In this document: piece after piece, positions 9,296 to 20,600 of the stretch
Layout of the letters: every line of letters begins with the position of its first letter
Position numbering within the stretch: position 1 is the stretch's first letter
Assembly: GCF_010183535.1 (NCBI RefSeq)
Contig: NC_071331.1
Span: 22,506,001 to 22,570,000 of the forward strand
Source of the DNA: Caenorhabditis remanei
Taxonomy: Eukaryota > Nematoda > Chromadorea > Rhabditida > Rhabditidae
Reading direction: 5' to 3'
Length of the DNA: 64,000 nt
The notes under the pieces: model-generated
Database searches by the model: none
The model's input: the letters and a program-made list of their open reading frames with translations, nothing else
What the model was told of the DNA's origin: nothing
Position numbers and translations under genes: made by a program

Positions 9296-11292
9296 TCAGA
9301 AAAATGTGTCAATTCTGCCCGTAACATTGTCATATCTCAATTTGATCCACTCTGGCGGATAGAAATCCTCTTCCTTCATCTCATTTGCCACCTGAAACTA
9401 AAAAATGGGTTACTGTACCTTCTTGGATTACTGTACCTTGTCCTGCGTCTCCTGAATATTTCTATAATAAGTGACTGATCCCTCTTTCGACAAATATGAT
9501 AACCACCAGCCGAATGTTGACGACGGTGCTGAAAAACTGAAAATGGATTACTGTAGGTGTCCCCCAGGTTACTGTACCTGTGATCAGTGTGACGTCACAA
9601 AATTTTCGAGTGAAAGCCAAGTCGATTTCTGGCGCCAAAGTTGGTGTGAGGACGACCTGAAATCATTGCTGACGCGTTTGGTGCAAAAATGCCAAAAATT
9701 ATTACCGAATACTTTCTGGGCAGATTAATAGTGTCCAAAAGATCTGAAAATGTCATAAAATTTGAAATATCAGTGAGATCCGAAAATGCGTCAACAAAAA
9801 ATTTGCTGGCGCATTTCTCGATATACCTTTAAAAACTTCATAAACAAATTTGACGTCATTCCCGAACACTGCTACAGTAACCCGTGGATGAGATTTTCGA
9901 TCTGAAACTTTCAAATTTCAGTACGACACTCCGATATTCCACCCTACAGTAATCCACAAGAAAGTCTGTGGCCGCCCGTGTGAATTTAGGATCCGTTGGT
10001 TGATGGAAATCATCGGTTTGAAAATCGCCACGCCGAATGTGAGGACAGATTCTGTAAAAACAAAAAAACGAGAAATGCGCCAAGGCACGAGAAATGCGCC
10101 AAGGCACGGGAAGTGCGTCAACCCCTCTTATGATTCCCTAATTCAAAAGTAGGTATTAATCTTGTGTAAACAGTGAACAGTAAACCTTGGTTGCACGAGA
10201 AATGCGTCAGCACTGGTCATTGCTGGCGCATTTTTTGATACTCACATAAAATCATTCCTGTGTCGTTCTGGAAGCAAACATTCCGCTTTTTGAAAGATTT
10301 GATCTTTTGGCTTCAATAATTCCCGGATTTTCAGCCGAATATGATTGAAATACTTGAAACTCTAAAAAAAAATTCAGAAAAATTGCTGACGCACTTTCGG
10401 TGTACCTGGAAATAACGTCCATCGAAGATCAAATGTTTCTCTGGTCGACTTATAAACTGTTTTGGGTCATCAAACGTGCAACATTTGCCAACACTCAAAT
10501 CCTGACGGGTTGCTGCAGCGGTCTGAAATATTGTATCGAAAAATGCGCCAGCAAATTATTTTTGGACTCATTTTTTGAATCGGAAGGTTCTAATGAACAT
10601 AGAAACTGTCAAAACAACTTAAAATTGACTAAATCAGAAAAAGCGCCAATGCACCGAAAACGCGTCAGCAACCGTCTTGCTGGCGCGTTTCTCGATCCGA
10701 CACCCCTAACTTACCGGAATCATTCTGAACTCGAATTCATCAATAATTTTTGGAAAAATAGGATAAATTTCGTTAGCCAATATGCGAATATTGTTGAGAT
10801 CAGTTGCATTTACAAGAACTCGTCGTTGAAGAGTGTCACCGATGCCAATTAGAGTCATTAGCTCGAAATATTTGTTGCCTGGAACAAAAATTGATTGCTA
10901 ACGCAGTTTTTGAGCGTTGGCGCGTTTTCGGTGAGTTGGCGCGTTTCCGGTGCGTTGACGCATTTCTTGATACTCACCTAATCCGCCATCCCTGAAGCCT
11001 CCGAGATGAAGTTGAACTGTTTTTTTCGTACTTTTTATCGATTTCTGTGATTTCTGCGTCCTCCGGAACGAGAAAAGTCATATTTTCGATGCGAGACACA
11101 CATTGCTGCACGTTTTTCTTCAATTCTGTCAGGATTAACGGTTTCGACCATTGGTTTTCTTCTGGTTTTCATGAATAATATGAAGATCACTGAAAATTTG
11201 AAGGATTCTGGCGTACTTTGAGACTAAAACTTACCAAAAACAAGAAAGATGATGATGTAGAGCTTATTGGTCCGAAAAACTTTTGGTTTCAT
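9296..11292 (-). CDS. GT11-B: alpha-1,2-fucosyltransferase-like, two +1 shifts in exon 2
   Basis: Exons 11292-11235, 11189-10978, 10878-10715, 10522-10406, 10361-10246, 10051-9948, 9901-9827, 9743-9706, 9656-9578, 9528-9437, 9391-9296. Exon 3 is in frame here, unlike GT11-A. Exon 2 has one extra T in the run at 11020-11026 and one in TTT at 11142-11144, each shifting the frame against GT11-A. HIRRGDF, STFGWW and the CC-x-x-DDP block are intact. A SL-type acceptor (ATTTCAG) lies just before the ATG on the minus strand. R195 unit 12 and, beyond it, a double-GATA block lie upstream. The near-perfect match to GT11-A makes run-length errors plausible. Confidence 0.83.
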
Positions 11293-11339
11293 CTGAAATT
11301 TCTGAAATTTTTTTCTAAAAATTATAAAAAACCAATATC

Positions 11340-11534
11340 AAATTCGAATTCCCCATCAAAAACTACCCATATCCCCATTTTTCTGCGTCTCTATCTCTCA
11401 TTTTGTGTTTTTTGGGTTACTGTACCGCCGATTGTGTGCAGACACCGAACACCCCGACGACAAAATGCACAGAATTCGAAAATTGCGTGAAAAATGGGTG
11501 CATAGGGGTAAAAAGGGGCGGGGAATCTGAATTT
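11340..11534 (+). repeat. R195 unit 12
   Basis: Complete forward copy 48 bp upstream of the GT11-B start. The equivalent insertion (unit 20) precedes GT11-C in the same relative orientation, so it predates that duplication. Confidence 0.9.
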
Positions 11535-11718
11535 TATGGTAAAAAATCGAAAAAATTTATAAATTCACTAGTAAATTTGAAAAAATCGGCTCCAGTTATT
11601 GTTTTTTGGTCATTTTTCATAACTTTTTATGAAAATTATAATCTCACCTTATTAAATAAATACCAATTATGTTGAAAATCAAAATGGAATGTACAAATCA
11701 ATAGTCGTCTCCTTTTTC

Positions 11719-11756
11719 TTATCATTTCTGAGTCCAATTCCTATTAAAAATGATAA
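11719..11756 (-). promoter_or_regulatory. Double GATA block upstream of GT11-B
   Basis: TTATCA at 11719-11724 and TGATAA at 11751-11756 flank a stretch (TCTGAGTCCAATTCCT) that recurs in reverse complement upstream of GT11-C at 55459-55496. The shared similarity continues into TGTAAAATTGTTT-type sequence. Both blocks lie about 420-430 bp before the start codon. No clear TATA box is seen here, unlike GT11-C. Confidence 0.6.
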
Positions 11757-11985
11757 GAAAGAGAGGAAGGAAATGTTTGGGCAGTGCTGTAAAATTGTTT
11801 GTGTAGATCAAATAAAATTTTCCATTTTATTACTTGACAGGATCATAGTATAGTTAAATATTGTTGCATGTGATTCTTTATAACTTTTGTCTTTAAATTC
11901 TTTAGCTCCTAATGGAGGACAAAAATTTTCATTTATAATCCTTTTTTTTTCGATTTTTACATTGAAAATCAGCAAAATCATTATA

Positions 11986-12140
11986 AAATTCGAATTCCTC
12001 ATCAAAAACTACCCTTGTCCCCATTTTTCTGCGTCTCTATCTCTCATTTTGTGTTTTTTGGGTTACTGTAGTGCCGATTGTGTGCAAACAGCGAACACCA
12101 CGACGACAAAATGCACAGAATTCGAAAATCGCTCTAAAAA
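11986..12140 (+). repeat. R195 unit 13, truncated
   Basis: Forward copy whose last 50 bp, including the right inverted end, are missing. Confidence 0.88.
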
Positions 12141-12242
12141 CCTGATTTTTGTGTCACATTTCGTACTTTATTGCTTCATAATCATAATTTACATTAAAAA
12201 TCGTTGAAAATTTTCGAAAAAATCCAAATTTTTGTTCATAAT

Positions 12243-13421
12243 CTAGTTAGCCGGGTACTTCTCGACCCACTCGTCGTAAACAGCGACGGCGTCGTCTTTT
12301 CCACGTTCAGTGACGTCGGCACGGGCGTCATGAAGGAGTTCACCGGCAGAGTTGATGAGTTTGAATGCCGGAATGGTGGGGACCTCGTACTTCTTGAGGT
12401 ATTCTCTGGAAATTTTACATTTTTGGGACTTTTTGGGATAAATTCTGTTAAAAATCCGCAAATTTTACGCAGAAAATAAGGTTTTTTATTGAAAAAAACA
12501 GTTTTTTTTGCCTCAGAATGCATAAAAATTCAATTTTTGGCTGAAAAACGGCTAAAAAGGGGCGGAGTCTAGAGCATTCAGACACAGCGAGATTGTACTC
12601 CTCTCGGACAAGTGGTTTGTGGTTTTTTTGTATTTTTTCGAGTTTTCCTGCTAATTGTTTGAAGAAATTACAAAACAACTCATCAATATCTTAAAAGTTT
12701 GCGAGAACCCGTCAAAAACCACTAAAAAGTACCCAAAAATGCATTTTTTATTTATTTTAACATTGGAATTTTTAGAAACAAAGCTCAAATTCGAATTCCT
12801 CATCAAAAACTACTCATATCCCCATTTTTCTGCGTCTCTATCTCTCATTTTGTGTTTTTCGGGTTACTGTAGCGCCGATTGTGTGCAGACACCGAACACC
12901 CCGACGACAAAATGCACAAAATTCGAAAATTGAGTGGAAATTGTCTGGATAGGGGTAAAAGAGGGCGGGGAATCCAAATTCAACATTGAAATTTACCCTG
13001 GAGCACGTTTTGATACAGAAAAAAGATTCAAAGATTGAAAAATCACTTAAATTCGCAAAAAACCGCATTTCAAACTTGTCCGAATGGAACATAACCCTAT
13101 TTATCGACTAATATCTAGTAAAACTTACTGAATTCTCTCATCGCCAAATGGAATGGCGACCCAATTGCCTCCATGTTCCAAGTATTCCAACAAATCCTCG
13201 GCTTCCCTATCTCTAGACACCAGAACAATCTCAATATCCTTTCCGGCGGCCTTCAATTGCTCATAGAATCTTTTGAGTTTCGGAGTGAATTGACGACACG
13301 ATCCACACCACATTGCAGAAAAATATAGTCCGATGATCTTCTTCCCGCGGAGAGCATCTCTTCCGTCGAGTTCTTCTCCTTTTTGGTTGATAAGAGGCTT
13401 TCCGGCAAACAAATCGGTCAT
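12243..13421 (-). CDS. Nucleoredoxin/tryparedoxin-like thioredoxin-fold protein
   Basis: Exon 1 is 13421-13129 and exon 2 is 12405-12243, in frame for 151 residues. The redox motif WCGSC is at residues 38-42, following a GLYFSAM strand, and the VPTIPAF segment carries the thioredoxin-fold cis-proline. Nearly the whole protein is the domain, with no signal peptide, so a cytosolic disulfide reductase is likely. The Trp-Cys-x-x-Cys with a long LVSRDREAEDLLEYL insert fits the nucleoredoxin-like nematode family. I recall a similar small gene near ubc-1 in C. elegans (clone C35B1), which would be conserved neighbourhood; this needs checking. TTTTTCAG six bases before the ATG looks like a trans-splice acceptor. 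The 723 nt intron holds R195 unit 14. Confidence 0.85.
12787..12981 (+). repeat. R195 unit 14
   Basis: Forward copy in the thioredoxin-like gene intron. About 60 bp of the linker seen in tandem pairs (GGAGCACGTTTTGATACAG) follows it, so it is the remnant of a longer array. Confidence 0.9.
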
Positions 13422-13650
13422 CGTGAGCTGAAAAACCCAATTAAAATGATATAAAAGTAGAGGGCACGCGGAAAATAACGAATAAGTTTCTCGAAATCGG
13501 CCCTAAAGTAAGAAAAACCAACATCATTAGACAAAAAGAATGCATTTATAAATGAAATCAGAGAAGTTTCTACAAATTCCTGTGAATCACAGTTCTATGA
13601 GTGAAACACATCCGGACAATGGTAACGCAATATCGGTTATACCTTCAATG
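13422..13650. other. Upstream region of the thioredoxin-like gene
   Basis: Contains TATATCATTTT-type sequence near 13446 on the minus strand, just before the trans-splice acceptor. No other gene is seen. Confidence 0.4.
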
Positions 13651-14078
13651 TACCGTAAAAACTGTAATAAAAACTGTAGAAGCACCCCTTTATTAGAGGC
13701 GCCCCTCTTATAGAGGCGCACCCTAAAATGCGGTTTGAATAATAGTGGCGCCCCCTCTAATAGAGGCGCCCCTTTAATACGTTTGAAATATTCCTACTGA
13801 TTTTCAACCATTCTTTTTCAAAGTTCGTGAAAAAAACAGAATAAAACCCCCTTTTCGTTCAAAATAATGCAAATTTTGGGGTTTTCGTGAAATTTTGTCA
13901 AAGAAAATGTTAGTTTTGTTGAAAATTTGATGACTTAAAAGTTTAAAAAATAGCCAGACGAGCAGGTTGAAAAATAGAGGCGCGCCCTCTATTAGAAGCG
14001 CCCCTGTAATAGAGGCGCACTTTCAGAAGGAGGTTGAAAAATAGAGGCGCATGCGCTTATATTACAGTTTTTACGGTA
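13651..14078. mobile_element. Non-autonomous element with 18 bp inverted ends
   Basis: Starts TACCGTAAAAACTGTAAT and ends in its exact reverse complement. The interior has several copies of AGAGGCGCCCCT in both directions. No coding capacity. The outer TA on each side could be the target duplication, as for mariner-like elements; this is inference. Confidence 0.75.
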
Positions 14079-14275
14079 TATTGAGTTTCATACTGCTGAA
14101 AATGATTTCTCTTCCGTCTTTACTTCCGCACCGCTCTGAGGTGTACTATCGTAATCAGAGTTGAGCGGAATACAGTTTTTAAAATGGTAGAAAGCGGAAG
14201 GCAGAATTCCGTTCAACCCTGATCGTAATGGATGCATAAATGTATAAATGCAAGGACTGCTACCAGCACTCTTAT

Positions 14276-14626
14276 GTTGCAAACCGGGCCAAAACGGACC
14301 GGCGCGTATCTTCCTTCAAACTCAATATTATGCGCTAAAAAATATACCAAAATGTAGATCTCATCGAGTTCTATGTCACTGATATAATACGGGCAGGATG
14401 GCTACTCATTATCGTGCCGCGGGCCGGGCTAGAATGGCTTTTTTGACCATTTTCGCGTTTTTTTTGCACTTTTTCCCGTCCCGCGGCACATTTACGATTA
14501 GCCATCTGGCCCGTATTAGGTCACGGACATAGAAGTCGCTGAGATCTACATTTTGACATATTTTTCAGCTCATAACAGTGAGTTTGAAGCGAGTTACGAG
14601 CCGGCCCGTTTCGGCCCCGTTTGCAA
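14276..14626. repeat. GC-containing foldback
   Basis: Arms of about 160 bp. The left starts TTGCAAACCGGGCC and the right ends GGCCCCGTTTGCAA. Both contain TGTAGATCTCA / GAGATCTACATTTTG, and GTGCCGCGGG / CCCGCGGCAC is closest to the centre. A partial related arm lies at 14775-14875. Confidence 0.75.
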
Positions 14627-14879
14627 GTACGGTTATAAGCTTCAAGAATCAAAGTCCAAAAGTCGTGTAAATATGTAAATATACATTGGTTTGTAATCAT
14701 GCATGGACGGAATATGATGATAAGAACTTTTGATTATCAGAAATCAAAATATTAGATCCAAGTGAATACAAGTCATACTTGGCAACGCGTAACTCGCTTC
14801 AAATTGAGTTTCATGAACTGAAAAGTATACCAAAATATAGATCTCGGCGAGATCTATGTCGGAGATCTATTTTTGTTCC

Positions 14880-15000
14880 GGATGTCTGCTGGGAAAAAAA
14901 AGAGGCTGGTGCTGCGGACAGAAAAGGATGAGTGGGCTTTTGGGGGGTTTCACAGCTAAAATTGAAAATTGAGACATCCGGACATTCTGACAGACAGACG
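14880..15000. repeat. Copy of the CCGGATGTC / GACATCCGG module
   Basis: Begins CCGGATGTCTGCTGGG and ends GAGACATCCGGACATTCTGACAGACAGACGA. A second, diverged copy with the same order is at 16952-17150. Confidence 0.6.
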
Positions 15001-15360
15001 AACTACTGAGAATTGGAGATATTTTGCGGCATTTCGAAAAATTGTAAGGTTCTCAAACGATTTTAAGGCGTTTTTCATGCTTGTTACTAGTTTTTTACTC
15101 TGCGAAAAAACGTTGTTTTTATGACAAAATAGCTTTCAACTTCAAATAGAAAGTTGTCTTTGATTTCAGTCGGTATTTTGTGAAAAAAATGTGGTTCACA
15201 TACTAATTTTGATGGGAAATTTTAATTTTTCTTTGATTTTCACACTTAAAACTTTGACTATCAGAAATTTAAGTATCAAAAATCACAGTGAATACAAATA
15301 GATTTTCAGAAAAAAATGTCGTAAAAAACCCTAAAAATAGTTGAATTTGTGTTAAATTTG

Positions 15361-15920
15361 TATCTGTTCAAAAAATTCAAGAAATTCGAGTCATTTTGGT
15401 GTAAAAACCTCAAAAATTGAGCAAAAATTGAGAAAATTGGAAAATTTTTGATTTTTTCAAAAAATCAAAAATTTTCAAACTTTTCGATTTCAGTCAATTT
15501 CAGACCGATTTTTGTGATTTTTAGCTCAAAATAAAGCTCAGAATCTAAATTTTCAGAAAATTCTACCCATAAACTAGATTTTTCACGGTTTTACCTCCAA
15601 ACCTCGCTTGCTGGGAAGATGGAACGAAATGTCATTCTTTAGAAGACGATTTCGCCATTATTTTGTTGTACAAGCTCATGAAAATGGTTCCATCAGAAAT
15701 TGTTGTTTTTATTTGAAAAATTCAAGAAATTTGCGTCATTTTGATACAAAAATCTTGAAAATTGAGTGAAAATTGAAAAAGATGGAAAATTTTGAAAATT
15801 TTCGTTTTTTTTTCAAAAAATCAAAAATTTTCAAACTTTTCGATTTCAGTCAATTTCAGACCGATTTTTGTGATTTTTAGCTCAAAATAAAGCTCAGAAT
15901 CTAAATTTTCAGAAAATGTT
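15361..15920. repeat. Direct duplication, period about 355 bp
   Basis: The block at 15361-15565 recurs at 15711-15920 with shared words such as TTTTTAGCTCAAAATAAAGC. No gene. Confidence 0.6.
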
Positions 15921-16224
15921 ATTCATAAACTTTGTTTCTCACGTTTTCCGAAGAAAAAAAAACCCCGAAAACAGGGATTATAATCGATTTCTCAATCGCG
16001 TTCCAATAAAATCACAATTCAAATAGATTGGCCGATATAAAAGTGTTGTTTGTTGGGTAGTGGGGGACACTTTGTACGTTCTATGCGGTCGCGGCAGGCG
16101 GGTGACCGCCGATCTAATAAGGGAACAAACAATGGAGAGGAACAAAGAATTCAATTGAATACGAAAAAATCCGGTTTTTTCATGAAAAAATGACAAAAAA
16201 AATGGGAAAATCGGTTGGAAATTC

Positions 16225-16640
16225 GTTACAAATTCATATTCATCTTGTAGATCAAAACCAGGGCTACATTTTTGTAGTTGACTATTTTTCGATACGGGCG
16301 GTCCCGAGAGAGATACAGGAGTGAGAGAGACGCAGGGAAGCTTGAAAAATACTTAAAATGAGTGTATCTCAAAAACGGGCGGTGCTATTGATAATTTTTC
16401 AACTACGAAAATAAAGAGCATAAAATTCTGCACAATTTGATAATTAACAATCAAAAAAACTAATTACCCATCACAGAGATATCATGGCTTGAACTGGAAA
16501 TGACTGAAAATGGCTCTAGCGTCTCTCTAACCCCTCTATCTCTCTCGGGACCGCCCGTATCAAAAAATTTTCAACTACAAAAATGTAGCCCTGGTTTTGA
16601 TCTACAAGATGACTACAAATTTGGGACGATCTGACAAAAA
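16225..16640. repeat. Foldback P3
   Basis: Left arm contains TAGATCAAAACCAGGGCTAC and ATACGGGCGGTCCCGAGAGA; the right arm holds their reverse complements. The ends resemble those of the foldbacks at 45970-47718 and 52805-53040, so all three belong to one superfamily. Confidence 0.75.
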
Positions 16641-17673
16641 GAGGGGTCCGTTGGGGGCTCTTTTTCAAAAAATTTGGATTATTCAAAAAAATTAAATTTT
16701 TAAAAATCGATTTTTCTCTATCATTATCAACAACTTAACAAAGGTAAACATGTCTACACATAGAAACTTCTAGAATAATGATGACTATTTGTGTATTTAT
16801 ATACAAAAGCGAGAGAGTGTCAGAGGGAGAGACGCAGAGAAAAAAATAATGACGACATTTTCGAGAAAAGAGAAGAAAAGATGACAATTTGGCTGATGCA
16901 ATAGCGAGTGGTCACTGATTTTTGCGATTTTTGAAGGTTACAACGGATTTTTGTCCGGATGTCCGCAGGGAAAAAATTGAGGCTGGCGCGCCTTGGGCGC
17001 GGCGGGCAGAAAAGAAAGTTAGGGCGTTGGAAATGGGGTTTTCAGCTAAATTTAAAGGAAATCGGACATCCGGAATTACAGACAGACAGAGGGACTGGTG
17101 GCAGATGCACCATATACGGTGGCAGATGCACCATGTACACACAAACTACTGAAATCGAAGGGTTTTAGGGGATTTTTGAGGTTTTTAAATGATTCTCAAC
17201 GTTTTTCATGCTTGTTACTAGCTTTTTACTCAACAAAAACTTGGTTTTTCAAAAAAAAACCGAGAAAACAATTTTAACTGAAATACTAGTTTTCCTCGAT
17301 TTCAGTCGGTTTTCTACGAAGAAAAATGGTTTATATACTAATTTTAACGTAAAAATTGGATTTTTCATTGATTTTCACACTTTAAAACCTCGAAAAACAT
17401 CGATTTTACCAGAAAAACGGATAATTTGCCCCCCGAATGACTTAATTGTCGTAAACTCTGACGCATTGTGTGCATTACACCGTCACGTCAGATTGCGGAC
17501 AGAAATTTATTTTCATTTATTTTCGCATTTTTCGATGATTTTTTGATGTTTTTTGGCGTTTTTTGGTGTATTTTCATGGTTTTTTACTAATTTTTAAATG
17601 AATAAATAAAATTTGATATTCGAGTCGTTTTTTTTCACTCAAAACCCAAAATTAAGGGCATTTTCAATTCCAG
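16641..17673. other. Upstream region of the 599-residue gene
   Basis: Gene-free. Holds the second copy of the CCGGATGTC module (16952-17150) and AT-rich sequence, ending in the acceptor TTCCAG directly against the ATG at 17674. That acceptor is either for a spliced leader or for an unseen upstream non-coding exon. Confidence 0.5.
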
Positions 17674-20600
17674 ATGTCGGAACAACTGGAAATTCCGATA
17701 GAAGGTGGTGATTTCGACTTTGACGGTGATAATATCCGTAAGTTTTAGGCCAGAAATCGATGGAATTCCTAATTTTTTCAAGTTTTTATAGAAGAACTCG
17801 ATCATTTCGACATTGGCGAGGAGGAGGATGAGCCAGCGGAGGTTCCGGCTGGAGAGGTACAGTTTTTGAGTGGAAAATTATGAAAAAGACGAAAAATTCG
17901 TGGAAATTGCTGAAAAATGATGAAAAATGAGCCAAAATCGTGAAAATTTGACCCAAACTCATAAAATATGAGTTGTCGGTGTAAAAACTTCATTTTGGCA
18001 AATTTCAGGCTGAAAATAGCTGGAAAAGGAGATTTTCAGCACGAAAAACTCAGAAAATTAATGTGAAAACATGAAAAATAACGAAAAATCGTGAAAATTC
18101 GGTTAACGAGTCGTAAACTTGAGATATGGCTCTGAAAACCTAATTTTTGGCCATTTTTAGGCTTAAAATGCGGTTTTCAGTTTAAAAGAACTGGAAAAAT
18201 CGGTGGAAATTGCTGAAAAATCAGCCAAAATTGATTAAAATCGATGAAAATTGGTTAGAAATTCAAAAAAAAACTAGGCTAGGTGTAAAGAAACCTATTT
18301 TTGCTGATTTTTCTATTGAAAATAGCTGGAAAATGCGAAACTTGGAAAATTGATGTAAAATCATGTAAAATGATGAACAATCGTGAAAATTCGGTTATTG
18401 ATCTTTAGACATGAAAACAAGCTAAAAATGATATACATCGGTTGGAAGCTTTAAAAATGGAGTTTTTCGGCGTAAAAAACCTAATTTTTGGTGATTTTTA
18501 GGATTTTAGGATGAAAGTGGCTCGAAAATGTGATTTTCAGCATGAAAACAGTGAAAAATCGATGTTTTTCTGTTCAAAAACCCGATTTCCAATGTTTCGG
18601 CCTGAAAAAAGCTGAAAAATCGCTTTTTTTCTTCAAAAAATCGATAAAATCTGTGAATTTTGCAGGCGGGAGTTTGGGAAGAAGCCGTCGGAACTCTTCC
18701 CCTTTCACGTCAACGACGGAAAAGTGTTCGGAAGAAACCGGGAAGGAAACGGAGGGGAGAGTGAGTGGATCGATAGGAAACGATGGAAATTTTGGATTTT
18801 TGAGCGAAAAATCGAAATTTTCAGACAAAAATTTGCTAAATTACAGCCAAATCGCCATTTTCCGGTTGGAAAAGTCGATTTTTGATCGAATTCAAGCTTT
18901 TTTTTCAGTGAAAAAGTACATTTTCGGTACGGAAAGTTTATTTCTGACCAGTTTTCCATCATGAATTTTATCAAAATCTCATTTTTCAACGAAAAATTTT
19001 CGTTGAAAAAATCGCAGAATTTCAATAGAAAACTCGATTTTTGCGGATTTTTAGAATAAAAAACTCTTGTTTTAGCTAAAAAATGATAATTTTCGGTGTA
19101 AAAATTCAGTTTTCCATGCTGAAAGTCGCCTTTTCCAGCCAATTTCAGCCTAAACATTGCGAGAAATCAGGTTTCTGCATGCCAAATCCATTTTTTAACC
19201 GAATTTTTACAATTTTCCATGTTTTCACACAGCTTTTTCGAGTTTTTCGAGCTGAAAATCGCTTTTTTTCCAGCTATTTTTAGCATAAAAACTTGAAAAA
19301 TTGAATTTTTCCGACTAGAAATCTAACTTTTCGCGTTTTCACTGATTTTTGTGCATTTTTAACACGAAAATTGCTAATTTTCAGCTCAAAAATCACAATT
19401 TTTCATTGATTTTCAGCCAAATTTCCTCGAATCGGTGAAAAATCGAAATTTTCAAACAAAAACTGACTAAATTACAGCCAAAATACAATTTTTTCTATTC
19501 AAAAAGTCAATTTTTGGTCAGTTTTCGTTATGAATTTCAGCGAAATCTCAATTTTGGTTCAAAGAATCAGTGAATTTTGATAAAAACTCAAGTTTTCAGC
19601 TCAAAAATCACATTTTTTGACTGAATTTTACTTAAAATCGGTGTAAAAAATCGATTTTCAGTCAATTTTCCCTTATTTTCACGGCTAAAAAATCCATATT
19701 TCAGCTCAAAAACCACAATTTTTCTTTGATTTTCAGCCAAATTTCTTGTTATTTCCAGAGTGTATCATATTCCAAAACGTCAACTACCACGTGGAACCAA
19801 TGTCACTTCTTCTTCATCTGGAAATTCTCGAATAAAGACATATCAACAATATGATACATTCGATGAAATTGTCGATCCGAATGATATGATTATAGTCGAA
19901 GAGGGGGCGGAGTCTCATCTGGAACAAGAGAATGTCATGGATGATTCAGATCCAGAAATTATGGATGACGATGGAGGTAATTACAGCGAAAATGGGGAAA
20001 AATCGATTAAAAAATCGATTTCTCAGTCAAAAATTGACCCAAAAAACGAGAATTTTCACGGTTTTTCACCCTTAAAATCTTATTTTTAGTTATTTTTTGA
20101 CCAAAAAATCGCCTTTTTTGGCTGAAAATTATCCAGAAATAATGGATGACGATGGAGGTAATCGGCTGAAAATGGGGAAAAATAGGCTGAAAATTAGCGT
20201 TTTCAGTCATTTTTGGCGGTTCTTAATTGATTTTAACAGAAAACCGCTATAAAACTGTTAAAAATGCCGAAAATCGATCAAAAATTGCAGCGAAAATGGC
20301 TGAAAATGGGGAAAAATCGATAAAAACACAATTTTTCAGTGGAAAAATGACCCAAAAACGATGATTTTTCAGGATTTTCACCCTTAAAATCTTATTTTTA
20401 GTTATTTTTTGACCCAAAAAATCGTCTTTTTTGGCTGAAAATGATGATTTTTCACGATTTTCCAGTCTTAAAATTCATTTTTAAAATCAATTTTTGACTG
20501 AAAACTCGAGTTTTTCGGCTCAAAATGACCCAAAAACTGTTCGAAAATGCTGAAAGTCGGGTCTGAAAGTCACAAAATAGAGCCCTAATTGACCTGAAAT

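Noticed and set aside
16060..16140. GC-richer segment as an RNA gene
   Set aside because: No box elements, fold or known RNA match could be seen; only a TATAAAAG word precedes it.
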